From Clostridiales bacterium (GTDB lineage Bacteria; Bacillota; Clostridia; Lachnospirales; Lachnospiraceae): a stretch of DNA of 64,000 nt. The translations under genes were made by a program, and so were the position numbers. A model generated the notes under the pieces. It was given only the letters and a program-made list of their open reading frames with translations, searched no databases and was not told where the DNA came from. The stretch is taken from positions 124,001 to 188,000 of the forward strand of contig JAJQIK010000081.1 of NCBI GenBank assembly GCA_021199255.1, written 5' to 3'. Shown here piece after piece: positions 26,913 through 36,497 of this stretch. How positions within the stretch are numbered: position 1 is the stretch's first letter; every line of letters begins with the position of its first letter.

Positions 26913-28616
26913 ATGCTGATGGTGCTTTTTAGCTGGCTTGTCATAGGCGGGGCGGCGTTGATCTTTGGGAAAGCGATTGTGGACAGAATATATCCACAGG
27001 ATTTACAGACTATGGGAAAAACGGACATATATCTTGTGGCAGGGATTGTGTTTTTGGGGGTGTATGCGCAGTTTTTCAGTCTGTTTTATAAGGTTGCGGG
27101 AATCGCCTGTACCATTCTTGGGATAGCGGGAATGGGCGTTGTGCTGCGATATGGGATCCGCTACAGGCGTGAAAGGAAGTCCCCGGCACAGGGCGGAAAG
27201 CCGTTGGGGGGGGGGCTGCTTGTACGGTATCGGCGGCAGCTTGTGACAGCGCTTTTGTGTCTGCTGGTTACGCTGGTGTGGACCAACCGCGAGCCCTGGC
27301 ATTATGATACCGGCCTGTATCATGCGCAGGCTATTCGGTGGATTGAAGAGTACGGAGTCGTTCCGGGGCTGGGGAATTTACAGATGAGGCTGGCCTACAA
27401 TAGCGCGTTTATGTGCCTGCAGGCGCTCTTTAGCTTGGGGTGGCTTGTGGGGCAGTCCCTGCATTCGCTGAACGGATTTTTCTGCTTTGCGGGACTGACA
27501 TGGGCTTTGTCCACGATCCGCGTGAGGGGAAGGGGCAGTTGGAAGACCTCGGATTTGTTGAAAGCAGCCATGGTCATTTATATTGTGACGGTGCGCAACA
27601 GCATTTCCTCCTGTGGAACGGATATTTTGTCCATGCTTTTAATGCTCTATATCAGTATTAAATGGTGCGAATCCGCGGAGAGGGAGACGCACTCCCTGAA
27701 TCTCTGCTGCTTTTGCTGTCTGGCTGCGGTTTTTGCTGTGACAGTGAAGCTGTCTGCGGCAGTGATGGTTCTTCTGGTTATTTATCCGGCCTGGCTGCTG
27801 ATAAAAGGGAAAGAATATGGAAAAATTATCGGCAACCTGGCGGCGGGAGTTTTGATCGCGTTGCCCTTTTTGATTCGCAATTATTTCATTTCCGGATATT
27901 TGATTTATCCTTATTCTGGCATCGACCTATTTGATGTGGATTGGAAAATGGATGAGGCGATTCTGGAAATGGATAGGCAGGATATTACCATGTTCGGCCG
28001 GGGGATTACCAATGCCGACGAATATGGCCAGACGCTGGGAGAGTGGCTGCCGGCCTGGTTCCGTTCAAAAGGCTTAGATGAGAAGGCCGTCATTCTTTGC
28101 GGCGTTGCGGCCGCAGGGATCATATTATGGAAGCTGTTTGGGTATTTGTACCGCCGAAATGTGGAAAGAACGGTTTTTCTGGCAGTCTGTGTCGGCGGCC
28201 TGGTGTTCTGGATGATCTCGGCGCCTCTGATGCGCTACGGGGAGGTTTACTTTTTTGTGGTAATTGCGGTGGCGTTAGGGGAATGGCGTTACAGGTACCG
28301 GGAGCGGCTATTGGGGTGTCTGGCGCTCCTGCTGTTGGCGCCGCTTTTGGGTATTTATGGAAGCAAGGTAAAGGATCTTGCGAAGCTGGACGCTGCATAT
28401 TGGGTCAGGCAGCCGGAATACCTTGCCTGGCCGGCGTCTCAGTATGATATAGACGGCGAGTATATCTGGCTGCCGGACGAGGGAGATCAGGTAGGATATA
28501 TGGCTTTTCCCAACACTTCGTCCGAAAGACAGCTAAGAACCCTTGCCCTGCGCGGCAATTCCCTGAAGGGCGGTTTCCGGTGCGGGGAGAAGAGAGAGCT
28601 TCGCAGGGTGGAATGA
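26913..28616 (+). CDS. LIC_10190-like polytopic membrane protein
   Basis: 567 residues from ATG 26913, two bases after the GtrB-like stop and with AGAGGA 9 bases upstream. About twelve membrane segments are seen. The first large outer loop has REPWHYDTGLYHAQAIRWI followed by EEYGVVPGLGNLQMRLAYNS, the signature I associate with the LIC_10190 family of unknown function. The C-terminal 60 residues are soluble. Tight coupling to GtrB suggests a GT-C-like enzyme that uses the lipid-linked sugar. The family name is from memory and needs a profile search. Confidence 0.78.
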   Translation: MLMVLFSWLVIGGAALIFGKAIVDRIYPQDLQTMGKTDIYLVAGIVFLGVYAQFFSLFYKVAGIACTILGIAGMGVVLRYGIRYRRERKSPAQGGKPLGGGLLVRYRRQLVTALLCLLVTLVWTNREPWHYDTGLYHAQAIRWIEEYGVVPGLGNLQMRLAYNSAFMCLQALFSLGWLVGQSLHSLNGFFCFAGLTWALSTIRVRGRGSWKTSDLLKAAMVIYIVTVRNSISSCGTDILSMLLMLYISIKWCESAERETHSLNLCCFCCLAAVFAVTVKLSAAVMVLLVIYPAWLLIKGKEYGKIIGNLAAGVLIALPFLIRNYFISGYLIYPYSGIDLFDVDWKMDEAILEMDRQDITMFGRGITNADEYGQTLGEWLPAWFRSKGLDEKAVILCGVAAAGIILWKLFGYLYRRNVERTVFLAVCVGGLVFWMISAPLMRYGEVYFFVVIAVALGEWRYRYRERLLGCLALLLLAPLLGIYGSKVKDLAKLDAAYWVRQPEYLAWPASQYDIDGEYIWLPDEGDQVGYMAFPNTSSERQLRTLALRGNSLKGGFRCGEKRELRRVE

Positions 28617-28718
28617 GCTTTATTATTGTTTTAAGTACCTGCAAAACGCATGATTGAGGGCGGAATTGCACAGATTGTATCGCCAACACAGGAGCGCTTG
28701 CGGGGGAAAGGATCCAAG

Positions 28719-29663
28719 ATGGGACAGACAGAGATTCATGCAGATGATTATGGCTTAACGGTTCATACCTCCAGAGATATGCTGGAGTGTATGAAGGAGG
28801 GAAAATTGGACAGTATTAGTATTGTCCCCAATATGTCGTGCTTTGCGCAATGTATGGAACTGCTGTATGAGACGATTCCGGCTATGCCGTTTCTGCCCCT
28901 GATGTCGGTGCATCTTGATTTTGTGGAGGGGCGCAGTCTGGCAGGAGGAGAGACAGTTCCTCTGCTCACCCGGCCGGGGAGCGATCTGATGGGGCTTTCC
29001 TGGGGCGGCCTGATGGGGCTTTCCTATCTGCCGTGGAAACGTGGGAAGGCCAAAGTACAGCTTAAGAAGGAGATCAAGGCGCAGATTGGGCGTGTGCAGA
29101 GGGCGGTGGAGCGCTGCCTGGAAATTGCCGGGAATCATGGCGTTCCCTGCGCCCAGAAAGGATTAAGAATCGATTCCCATCAACATGCCCATATGATTCC
29201 GGTGGTCTGGGAGGCGACGATAGAGGCGGCTGATGAGGAAGATTATCCGCTGGAATATATTCGCAATTCCAGGGAGCCGCTGCTGCCCTTTGTGGCGGAG
29301 TTTTCCCTGTGGAAGACCTATCGCCCGATTAATTTTGTGAAAAACAGGCTTCTTGCCCTGTATTCCTGCAAGGCGGATCGGTATTGCCGGAAGCACGGGA
29401 TACAGCAGATGTACCTGTGGGGGCTGGTGATGAGCGGCCATATGGATTATGACAGGATTGTCAGATTATATCCCCGGCTTGCCGCCAGGGCACAGAAGGC
29501 GGGCAGGACGCTGGAAATCCTGTTTCATCCGGGGATTACGCTGCCGGAGGAAGTGACGGAGGAGATCGGCGAAGAAGCAGCGAAGGATTTTTATCTGAAA
29601 CAAGACAGACAGGTGGAGATGGATGCTGTGATGGCAGGAATCGCTGTTTTACGGCGTCCGTAA
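28719..29663 (+). CDS. ChbG/YdjC-family carbohydrate deacetylase
   Basis: 314 residues from ATG 28719 (GGAAAGGA 7 bases upstream); the in-frame extension upstream lacks family features. The N-terminal HADDYG motif (residues 7-12) and RIDSHQHAHM supply the metal-binding Asp and His residues of YdjC deacetylases, which remove N-acetyl groups from amino sugars. There is no signal peptide, so it acts in the cytoplasm, perhaps on a lipid-linked or nucleotide-linked acetamido sugar. Similar proteins are common in glycan-assembly loci. A CotH gene follows 11 bases later. Confidence 0.9.
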   Translation: MGQTEIHADDYGLTVHTSRDMLECMKEGKLDSISIVPNMSCFAQCMELLYETIPAMPFLPLMSVHLDFVEGRSLAGGETVPLLTRPGSDLMGLSWGGLMGLSYLPWKRGKAKVQLKKEIKAQIGRVQRAVERCLEIAGNHGVPCAQKGLRIDSHQHAHMIPVVWEATIEAADEEDYPLEYIRNSREPLLPFVAEFSLWKTYRPINFVKNRLLALYSCKADRYCRKHGIQQMYLWGLVMSGHMDYDRIVRLYPRLAARAQKAGRTLEILFHPGITLPEEVTEEIGEEAAKDFYLKQDRQVEMDAVMAGIAVLRRP

Positions 29664-29674
29664 AGAGGAAGTGG

Positions 29675-31183
29675 ATGAAAAAAAGGGCGAAACTGGTTTG
29701 TTTGCCGGTATTTTTATTATTGTGTGTATATTTGATCATGAAATATGATAGCCGGGATGTACAGCTTGCGGTCTGCGGAGAGGGCGGCAGCCTGTGTATG
29801 ACGGTAATGGCCGGCGATATGGAGCAGAAATTATATCCATGGTATGACGAGGAGGAGGATCTCTATTATTTTTTCCTGCCGTCCTTTGTGAATGACAGTG
29901 AGATTTTCTTTGACCAGATATGGGAATCCGGAATCGAAATCAATGGTCAGGCTTATCGCTGGGGCGACAGCCTCGCGTGGAAAACAGGAGAAATTTATCA
30001 GCTTCAGGAAACAGGCTCTGACCAGTGCTTTCGGGTTTCCTTCCTGAAATCGGAGAATCTTCCGGCTTTTTTTGTCAGCACGGACAGCGGCAGCCTGGAA
30101 TATCTGCACAGTGACAAGGAAAATCAGGAGCAGGGTACGCTGACGGCTGTTACCGGGGATGGAACGGTAGAATATCATGGCGGTCTGGATAAGATTTCGG
30201 GGCGCGGCAACAGCACTTGGGATATGCCGAAGAAGCCTTATTCCATTACGCTTCCTGTGGCCTATTCTTTGGGCGGCCTGGAAGCAGGACAAAAGTGGTA
30301 TCTTCTGGCGTTATGGTATGAATCAGACCGTATCCATTCCAAGCTGGTGTACGATATGGCGCAGGAGCTGGGAATGGATTATGCCATTCAGTGTACCTGG
30401 GTTGATTTATATTGTAATGGGGAGTATCAGGGACTCTATCTGCTGACGGAGGCGGTTACGGTGGGCGACGGCAGAGTGGAAATACAGGAATTGGAAGAAG
30501 GCGATTCCGATATCAGCGGGGGATATCTGCTGGAAAAAGATCAGACGGACGGGACAGATGAGGGCACGCAGTACATCTACACAGATTACGCCACATTTAA
30601 AATCTGTTCCCCCAAGCAGGCGAACGAGGATCAGGTCAATTATATTGCGGGTTATATGCGATGGATTGAAAGTATGATCCTGTCGGGTGACGAGGCATAC
30701 CGGAATTATGTGGATCTGGACTCCTTTGCAGATCATTTGATTCTGGAAAATATCGCATTGGATGACGACGGTATGGTAAGAAGCACGTTTTTCTATAAAG
30801 ACCGGGGAGACGACAGGCTGTATCTGGGACCCGTATGGGATTATGACAGAGCCATGGGAGAGGGATATTCCGGACAGTATGAGTCGGAGGTATTCATGGT
30901 AGGTATGGAAGCCTGGTATCAGGCTTTGTATGCCGATGAGGAATTTTATGCCACCGTCCTGTCCGAATACCGGAAGCTGCGTCCCTATCTGCAAGAGATC
31001 GCGGATGGGCAGATAGAGGCTTATGCGGATCAGATCCGGGCGTCCGCGGCAATGGATTGTACCAGATGGAGCGCCGCCAGGGACTTTACCATACAGGATT
31101 ATGAAGAATCCGTAGGGCGTTTGAAAGCTTATCTGGCAGAGCGGATAGAATATCTGGATGGGTTGTGGGGCGAAGCGCCATAA
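29675..31183 (+). CDS. CotH-family kinase-like protein, membrane anchored
   Basis: 502 residues. The start ATG has GAGGAAGTGG directly upstream. An N-terminal helix (about residues 5-23) with no lipobox probably serves as a membrane anchor, leaving the rest outside. The CotH domain carries GRGNS (176-180) followed by KK (186-187), DDD at 363-365 and the metal-binding DYDRAMG at 389-395. The layout (small beta domain, then kinase) matches the CotH lipoprotein at 1666-3435, but the anchoring differs. It lies 11 bases after the YdjC gene and may be co-transcribed with it. A secreted protein substrate is inferred. Confidence 0.88.
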   Translation: MKKRAKLVCLPVFLLLCVYLIMKYDSRDVQLAVCGEGGSLCMTVMAGDMEQKLYPWYDEEEDLYYFFLPSFVNDSEIFFDQIWESGIEINGQAYRWGDSLAWKTGEIYQLQETGSDQCFRVSFLKSENLPAFFVSTDSGSLEYLHSDKENQEQGTLTAVTGDGTVEYHGGLDKISGRGNSTWDMPKKPYSITLPVAYSLGGLEAGQKWYLLALWYESDRIHSKLVYDMAQELGMDYAIQCTWVDLYCNGEYQGLYLLTEAVTVGDGRVEIQELEEGDSDISGGYLLEKDQTDGTDEGTQYIYTDYATFKICSPKQANEDQVNYIAGYMRWIESMILSGDEAYRNYVDLDSFADHLILENIALDDDGMVRSTFFYKDRGDDRLYLGPVWDYDRAMGEGYSGQYESEVFMVGMEAWYQALYADEEFYATVLSEYRKLRPYLQEIADGQIEAYADQIRASAAMDCTRWSAARDFTIQDYEESVGRLKAYLAERIEYLDGLWGEAP

Positions 31184-31195
31184 ACGCCGCCGTCG

Positions 31196-32152
31196 TTAAT
31201 ATCGTTCTAATTCCGTTACCTCGTCCCGCAGGATATCCATAAAATAAACGGCGCCGGCATCATTTAAGTGGTCGGAGTCTGAGAAGTAATCCAGATTGTC
31301 GCGGAAGCGGGCGTCATTGGAATAGTCATAATAACTGACACCTGTGTCAGTCGCGATTTTGGTTACAGTGGTATGAAATTCTTCTAAAAATTCATCGGAG
31401 ATCAGGTCACGATAGTATTTGGAAAAAGGCGTGGTAATCAGAACCGGTATAATCTCATGGCTCTGGCAATAGTCGATGATCGCATACAATTCTTCAATCC
31501 GCTCCGGCAGGAAATATTCTTCCTTGTTATCAAAATGCCTGCTGTAGCGTTCTTTTGCCCTTTCGGCAAACTCAGCCTCATCGATGCCGTCGTCCGCAGC
31601 CTGAACCGTTAAGGTCAGCTTCAGGCTCGGGAACAGCTCCAGAATGTCCTCGCCGGCGGAGAGAATGGGCATTTTATGGGTTACCAGATCAATATAAGGA
31701 TCATAATCGGGGATATATTCCGACGGCAGGAAATGATAATAGCGGATGCTCATAGCCTCCCGTTCGCTGTCATTTATGACTTCATTGTTAAAAGAGAAGT
31801 AGGATACTGGAATGAACATCACGCTGTCCTCTACCATATATTGTCCATATGCCTGCAAAATCGCGTAGTCATAATCGTAGGATTGGCTGGTGTTGGCGAA
31901 ATTAAAGCAGATATAGCCCTTTTCCCGAATCGCGTCATAGTTGAAATCGTAGGCTCCGTGGGAGCTTCCCAGATTACCCACGTGGATTTCCCAGTATTCT
32001 CTTCCCAGCATATCAAATTTAACGACGTCCGCGTACTTTTGTTCGTCTATTTTCAGATAAGGCTTGTTCAGGCAGTAGAGCAGCAGCAGCGCCGCCGCCG
32101 GAATCAGCATACATTTCAGGATAAAACGAATTACGTCTCTTTTCTTTTTCAT
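31196..32152 (-). CDS. SGNH-like membrane-anchored acyltransferase partner (DltD/AlgX-like)
   Basis: 318 residues with one N-terminal membrane helix (about 10-27). The SGNH fold is marked by VGNLGSSHGAYDF, with Ser64 at the nucleophile position, and by the C-terminal Asp292-x-x-His295 pair (DSDHLND). These proteins are extracytoplasmic and assist MBOAT enzymes: DltD works with DltB, and AlgX/AlgJ with AlgI. It lies 30 bases downstream of an MBOAT gene on the same strand, so the two form a module. The acyl group and acceptor are unknown. Confidence 0.82.
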   Translation of the reverse strand: MKKKRDVIRFILKCMLIPAAALLLLYCLNKPYLKIDEQKYADVVKFDMLGREYWEIHVGNLGSSHGAYDFNYDAIREKGYICFNFANTSQSYDYDYAILQAYGQYMVEDSVMFIPVSYFSFNNEVINDSEREAMSIRYYHFLPSEYIPDYDPYIDLVTHKMPILSAGEDILELFPSLKLTLTVQAADDGIDEAEFAERAKERYSRHFDNKEEYFLPERIEELYAIIDYCQSHEIIPVLITTPFSKYYRDLISDEFLEEFHTTVTKIATDTGVSYYDYSNDARFRDNLDYFSDSDHLNDAGAVYFMDILRDEVTELERY

Positions 32153-32182
32153 ACTTATGATTGAACCTCCATTGCGAAGCGT

Positions 32183-33646
32183 TTAGAACTGCATATAAAT
32201 AAATTCCGTGGACACGCCCTTAGGGGCGAACAGGGCTATCAGGACAAGCAGCAGGACATATACCGGCCAGCGGATGAAAAATTTTTGCCTGGAAAAAGCC
32301 GCGATCACATCGCATTTTAAAGCCGCATAATCGTAGATGCCCAGCAACAGGACAGATAAAGTCATGCCAATGGCGGCAGCCGGGGACAAGCCCAGACAGA
32401 CCACCGCAGTCTGCAAATAGCTGAGCGGGCGGGAAGCGTCCCAGAAAAGACGGGAGATTACCCACACCGCGTCCGCCATGGTATTAGCCCGGAAGAAGAT
32501 CCAGGTAAACCATAGAAGCGTAAAGGTAAGAGGAAGCTGCCACCAGTGCCTGCGCCCCCAGAAACGTTTCAGGCGGCTTTGGGGGTTCGAATCCCTGGAG
32601 CGGGGATAAAGAAAGGTTTCCAGAATTTGCAGCAGCCCGTGCAGGCCACCCCAAAGAAGGTAGGTCAGGCTGCTGCCGTGCCAGAAGCCGCTGATCAGGA
32701 AGGTAATCATCAGATTCAGGCAATGCCGCCATCTTTTTACCCGGTTGCCGCCCAGAGGAATATAGACGTAGTCACGAAACCAGGAGGACAGGGAAATATG
32801 CCATCTGCTCCAAAATTCCTTAATGGAGAAGGAAAAATAGGGGCTTTTAAAATTAGTCATAAGATCGATTCCGAACAGCTTGGCACAGCCCACCGCAATG
32901 TCAGAGTAGCCTGAAAAGTCGCAGTAAATCTCGATGGCAAACATGATCGTGGCAATGATAAAAGCAAGCCCCACATAGCTATGGACATTGTCATATAATT
33001 GGTCTACCGTCTGGGCGAAGACATCGGCGATCACCAGTTTCTTAAAATAGCCCCATGCCATCAGCTTTAAACCATAGGTTACTTTGTCATATTCAAAAGG
33101 ACGCTCCTTCTTATATTGGGGCAGCAGAGAGTCGGCTCTGCCGATAGGCCCGGCCAGGAGCTGGGGGAAGAAAGACACAAACAGCGCGTAGTAGCCGAAG
33201 TGCTTTTCTGCAGGGATTTTGCCCCGATAGACGTCGATCAGATACCCCATGGACTGAAAGAAATAGAAGGAGACGCCTGCCGGAAGAAGGATCTGCAGGG
33301 TAATAGGCTGCATGGCAAGACGGCCGACGCCGATCAGGCTGTTGAACTGATTAATCACGGGGCTTCCTAATTTATAGAACAGCAGAATCAGAATCAGAGG
33401 CACAAGCCCGCCCAGAAGGCAACGCCGTTTCTGCTTTACAGAAGCCGCCTTTTCCACCTTCAGCGCCAGCACATAGGTCAGCAGGGTAGCCGCCAGCAGA
33501 AGGATACCGTATCCGATATGCAGATTCATATAGAATAAATAGCTGGCAAGCAGCAGGAATCCCCACCTGTATTTATGGGGCATCAGGTAATACAGAATAA
33601 ATACAATGATGATAAATATGCCAAACGATAAAGAATTAAACAGCAT
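32183..33646 (-). CDS. MBOAT-family O-acyltransferase (AlgI/DltB-like)
   Basis: 487 residues from the ATG at 33646, which has AGGGAG 8 bases upstream; a longer in-frame start lacks a ribosome site. MLFNSLSFGIFIIIVFILYY is the typical MBOAT N-terminus. Motifs in order are SFFPQLLAGPIGRAD, FCDFSGYSDIAVG (here YCDFSGYSDIA), FWSRWHISLSSWFRDYVYIP and GFWHGSSLTYLLWGGLHG, with the two conserved His. It moves an acyl group across the membrane onto a surface glycan. The SGNH partner follows directly. A second MBOAT gene is transcribed divergently from the same 204-base gap. Confidence 0.95.
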   Translation of the reverse strand: MLFNSLSFGIFIIIVFILYYLMPHKYRWGFLLLASYLFYMNLHIGYGILLLAATLLTYVLALKVEKAASVKQKRRCLLGGLVPLILILLFYKLGSPVINQFNSLIGVGRLAMQPITLQILLPAGVSFYFFQSMGYLIDVYRGKIPAEKHFGYYALFVSFFPQLLAGPIGRADSLLPQYKKERPFEYDKVTYGLKLMAWGYFKKLVIADVFAQTVDQLYDNVHSYVGLAFIIATIMFAIEIYCDFSGYSDIAVGCAKLFGIDLMTNFKSPYFSFSIKEFWSRWHISLSSWFRDYVYIPLGGNRVKRWRHCLNLMITFLISGFWHGSSLTYLLWGGLHGLLQILETFLYPRSRDSNPQSRLKRFWGRRHWWQLPLTFTLLWFTWIFFRANTMADAVWVISRLFWDASRPLSYLQTAVVCLGLSPAAAIGMTLSVLLLGIYDYAALKCDVIAAFSRQKFFIRWPVYVLLLVLIALFAPKGVSTEFIYMQF

Positions 33647-33691
33647 GACGGTTCTCCCTGTAAATCTCGTATATACAATAAATCCCACATC

Positions 33692-33720
33692 ATTTTACTT
33701 TATTTACCGGGAATATGCAA
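33692..33720 (-). promoter_or_regulatory. Promoter of the MBOAT-SGNH pair
   Basis: On the minus strand TTGCAT (33720-33715), 17 bases, TAAAAT (33697-33692), about 45 bases before the MBOAT start. A second candidate -10 (TATATA) lies nearer the gene. Confidence 0.5.
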
Positions 33721-33850
33721 ACCTTTGCGATTCTTTGCAAAAAGCGCCTCAGAATCGATGAAAAATGTTTCTTTCAGGTTTTATTTATGATAAACTCTTA
33801 TTGTTTCTATCAAACAGCGGAAACTGAGAAGTCGAGGAATAGATTGGATT

Positions 33851-35386
33851 ATGGGAATTACCTCATTTTATTTTTTGTGTTTTTTTGCGGCTATGTTAAT
33901 TGTGTATTACAGTATCCCCAAGAAGCTCCAGTGGGGATTTCTTCTGGTATGCAGCGTGGCGTATTATCTGATGTCCGGCAATGGGCTGCTGATTCTTTAT
34001 CCGATTGTATCGGTGAGCGTCTGTTATCTGGGGATACGGCTTCTTGGGAAGCTGTCCTCAGAGAAGGAAAAGGAGCGAAAAGGGGTTCTTATTATGACCA
34101 TATTGGTCAATATAGGGATTCTGGTGGTGCTGAAATATGTGAACTTCGGTATCTATACGGTCAATGGAATTGCCAGCCTGCTTGGCGGTTCCGGCACGCT
34201 GCTGGAAGAAGTGGATTTTCTGGCGCCTTTGGGGGCGTCCTTTTATACCTTTTCCTTATTGGGCTATGTGGTGGATGTTTATTACGGCATTGCTGCGCCC
34301 CAGCAGAATTATGGGAAGCTGGCGCTGTATGGAATGTATTTTCCGGTGATGATATCCGGGCCGATTTTAAAGTACCGGGAGCATGGAGAGCAGTTCTTTG
34401 CCCCCCATTTCTTTGATTATCGGCAGGTGACCCGCGGGCTGCAGCGTATGGTCTGGGGCTTTTTTAAGAAGCTGGTGATTGCCGAGAGGCTGGGAACGCT
34501 GGTGAGTACGGTTTATGGACAGTATCCGGATTATCCGGGAGCCTATATCTGGATTGCTACCATATGCTATGCGTTTCAGCTCTACACGGATTTTTCCGGC
34601 TGCATGGACATTGTACTGGGAATGTCGGAGAGCCTGGGTATTATACTGCCGGAGAATTTCCGCACGCCCTTTTTTGCGGAAAGCGTTGCAGAGTATTGGA
34701 GAAGGTGGCATATTACACTGGGCGTGTGGATGAAGGACTATGTGTTTTATCCGGTGCTGCGCTCCCGGTTTTTCACTAAGCTGAATCGTTCCTGGAAGGA
34801 GAGATTTGGCAAGAAGAGGGGGAAGCAGTATGCGACCTTTGCGGCAATGTTTATTTTATGGCTGACGGTGGGTATCTGGCATGGCGGCGATTGGAAATTT
34901 GTGATCGGTTCCGGCTTGCTGCATTGGTTTTATCTTGTGATGGAGGAGCTTCTGGCTCCCCCCTGCGCCCGACTGATGAGCTGTCTCCATGTGAATGGAA
35001 AAGGAAGAGTTATTCATGTGGTTCGCGTGCTCAGAACCTTTTTCCTGGTATGCGTCGGAGACCTGTTTTTCCGGGCGTCGTCGGTGGGAGATGCCTTTGC
35101 CATGCTCAGGGAGGCGGTGACAACATGGAATGTATCGGTATTGTGGGACGGTTCTCTCCTGCAGCTGGGGCTGGACGGGGTGGAAATGGCCATTACCGCG
35201 GTATCGCTGCTGCTGCTGTATGGGGTATCGCTAAGGCAGCAGAAGGGTTCCGTGCGGGACGCGATAGCGGCAAAGCCTTTGCCGGTTCGCTGGATTCTTT
35301 GGTATGCCCTGTTGTTCTATGTGATTTTGCTGGGCTGCTACGGGCCGGGCTACAGCGCTTCGGAATTTATCTATCAGGGATTTTAA
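33851..35386 (+). CDS. MBOAT-family O-acyltransferase
   Basis: 511 residues; GAGGAA lies about 12 bases before the ATG. MBOAT motifs in order: FPVMISGPILKYREH, LYTDFSGCMDIVLGMS, EYWRRWHITLGVWMKDYVFY and VGIWHGGDWKFVIGSGLLHW, with the catalytic His retained. It differs clearly from the other two MBOATs of the window, so a different acceptor or acyl donor is likely. No SGNH gene adjoins it; a DPM1-like GT2 gene follows instead. It may borrow one of the unpaired SGNH proteins encoded elsewhere in the window. Confidence 0.93.
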   Translation: MGITSFYFLCFFAAMLIVYYSIPKKLQWGFLLVCSVAYYLMSGNGLLILYPIVSVSVCYLGIRLLGKLSSEKEKERKGVLIMTILVNIGILVVLKYVNFGIYTVNGIASLLGGSGTLLEEVDFLAPLGASFYTFSLLGYVVDVYYGIAAPQQNYGKLALYGMYFPVMISGPILKYREHGEQFFAPHFFDYRQVTRGLQRMVWGFFKKLVIAERLGTLVSTVYGQYPDYPGAYIWIATICYAFQLYTDFSGCMDIVLGMSESLGIILPENFRTPFFAESVAEYWRRWHITLGVWMKDYVFYPVLRSRFFTKLNRSWKERFGKKRGKQYATFAAMFILWLTVGIWHGGDWKFVIGSGLLHWFYLVMEELLAPPCARLMSCLHVNGKGRVIHVVRVLRTFFLVCVGDLFFRASSVGDAFAMLREAVTTWNVSVLWDGSLLQLGLDGVEMAITAVSLLLLYGVSLRQQKGSVRDAIAAKPLPVRWILWYALLFYVILLGCYGPGYSASEFIYQGF

Positions 35387-35537
35387 AATATAATAGTAAA
35401 GAACGGGTTTTTATGTTAAAATAATAATCAGGCCATTGGACTGTAAATATATTTTAGGGAGCGTTGTATACCGTATATGCCGTGGGCTGGGATCAAGCAT
35501 GGCGGCAGTTGGAGAAAAGCTTCGGAATGGGGTAAGG

Positions 35538-36467
35538 ATGGATAAAATAGCTGTATTGATTCCGTGCTATAATGAAGAAAAAACGATTGCCAAGGTGGTG
35601 AAGGACGCTAGGGAGGCTTTGCCGGAGGCGGTGATTTACGTCTATGATAATAACTCCAGGGATCGTACCGTGGAACTGGCCAGAGAGGCGGGCGCTGTGA
35701 TCCGCTACGAGTATATGCAGGGAAAGGGCAACGTGATCCGGCGGATGTTCCGGGAGATTGAGGCAGAATGTTATATTATGGTGGACGGAGACGACACCTA
35801 TCCTATGGAATATGCCAGACAGATGGCCGATCAGGTGCTTGGGCATCATGCGGATATGGTTATTGGGGACCGGCTTTCCTCCACATATTTTACAGAGAAT
35901 AAGCGTCCCTTCCACAATTTTGGAAATTCTATCGTGCGCAGCAGCATTAACAGGCTGTTCCACTGTGATATCAAGGATATTATGACGGGATACCGCGCGT
36001 TCAGCTACGGGTTTGTCAAGACGTTTCCCGTACTGTCTACCGGGTTTGAGATTGAGACGGAGATGACCATTCATGCGGTCTATAATCATATGCAGATTGA
36101 GAATGTAATCGTGGATTACCGCGACAGGCCGGAGGGCAGCGAATCCAAGCTGAATACCTTTTCCGATGGATTTAAGGTTTTGCGCACGATATTGAAATTA
36201 TACAGGGATTACAAGCCCCTTGAATTTTTCGGGTTATGTTCAGCGATTCTGGCGCTGGTGGCGGTGGCTTTATTTGTGCCGATTCTGGTGGCTTATATTG
36301 AAACCGGGCTGGTGCTGCGGTTTCCTACCCTGTTCGTCAGCGGTTTTATTGCTTTGGCGGCGATCCAATCGCTGTTTGCCGGGTTGATTTTGTCGAATAT
36401 GGCGTTGAAGAACCGCAGGGATTTCGAGTATCGTCTGGCTCTGGTGACACGCAGGCTCAAAGAGTGA
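35538..36467 (+). CDS. DPM1-like glycosyltransferase family 2 with C-terminal membrane helices
   Basis: 309 residues from ATG 35538, preceded by GGGGTAAGG. The GT2 domain has IAVLIPCYNEEKTI, VYDNNSRDRTVELA and the DxD-like MVDGDDTYPM. IKDIMTGYRAFSYGFVKTFP is diagnostic of bacterial dolichyl-phosphate-mannose-synthase-like enzymes. Two membrane helices follow (about residues 225-250 and 265-290). It should load a hexose onto polyprenyl phosphate. It is the second such enzyme in the window besides the GtrB-like one, implying two lipid-linked sugar pools. The next gene is a large polytopic protein 30 bases away. Confidence 0.92.
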   Translation: MDKIAVLIPCYNEEKTIAKVVKDAREALPEAVIYVYDNNSRDRTVELAREAGAVIRYEYMQGKGNVIRRMFREIEAECYIMVDGDDTYPMEYARQMADQVLGHHADMVIGDRLSSTYFTENKRPFHNFGNSIVRSSINRLFHCDIKDIMTGYRAFSYGFVKTFPVLSTGFEIETEMTIHAVYNHMQIENVIVDYRDRPEGSESKLNTFSDGFKVLRTILKLYRDYKPLEFFGLCSAILALVAVALFVPILVAYIETGLVLRFPTLFVSGFIALAAIQSLFAGLILSNMALKNRRDFEYRLALVTRRLKE

Positions 36468-36497
36468 CGCGGCATGGAATAGAGGCATGATTATCAC

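Noticed and set aside
32575-32605. A tRNA T-loop-like sequence, GGGTTCGAATCCC, on the plus strand.
   Set aside because: It lies inside the MBOAT gene on the other strand, and no acceptor, D or anticodon stem surrounds it. It is a chance match encoding SRDSNP.
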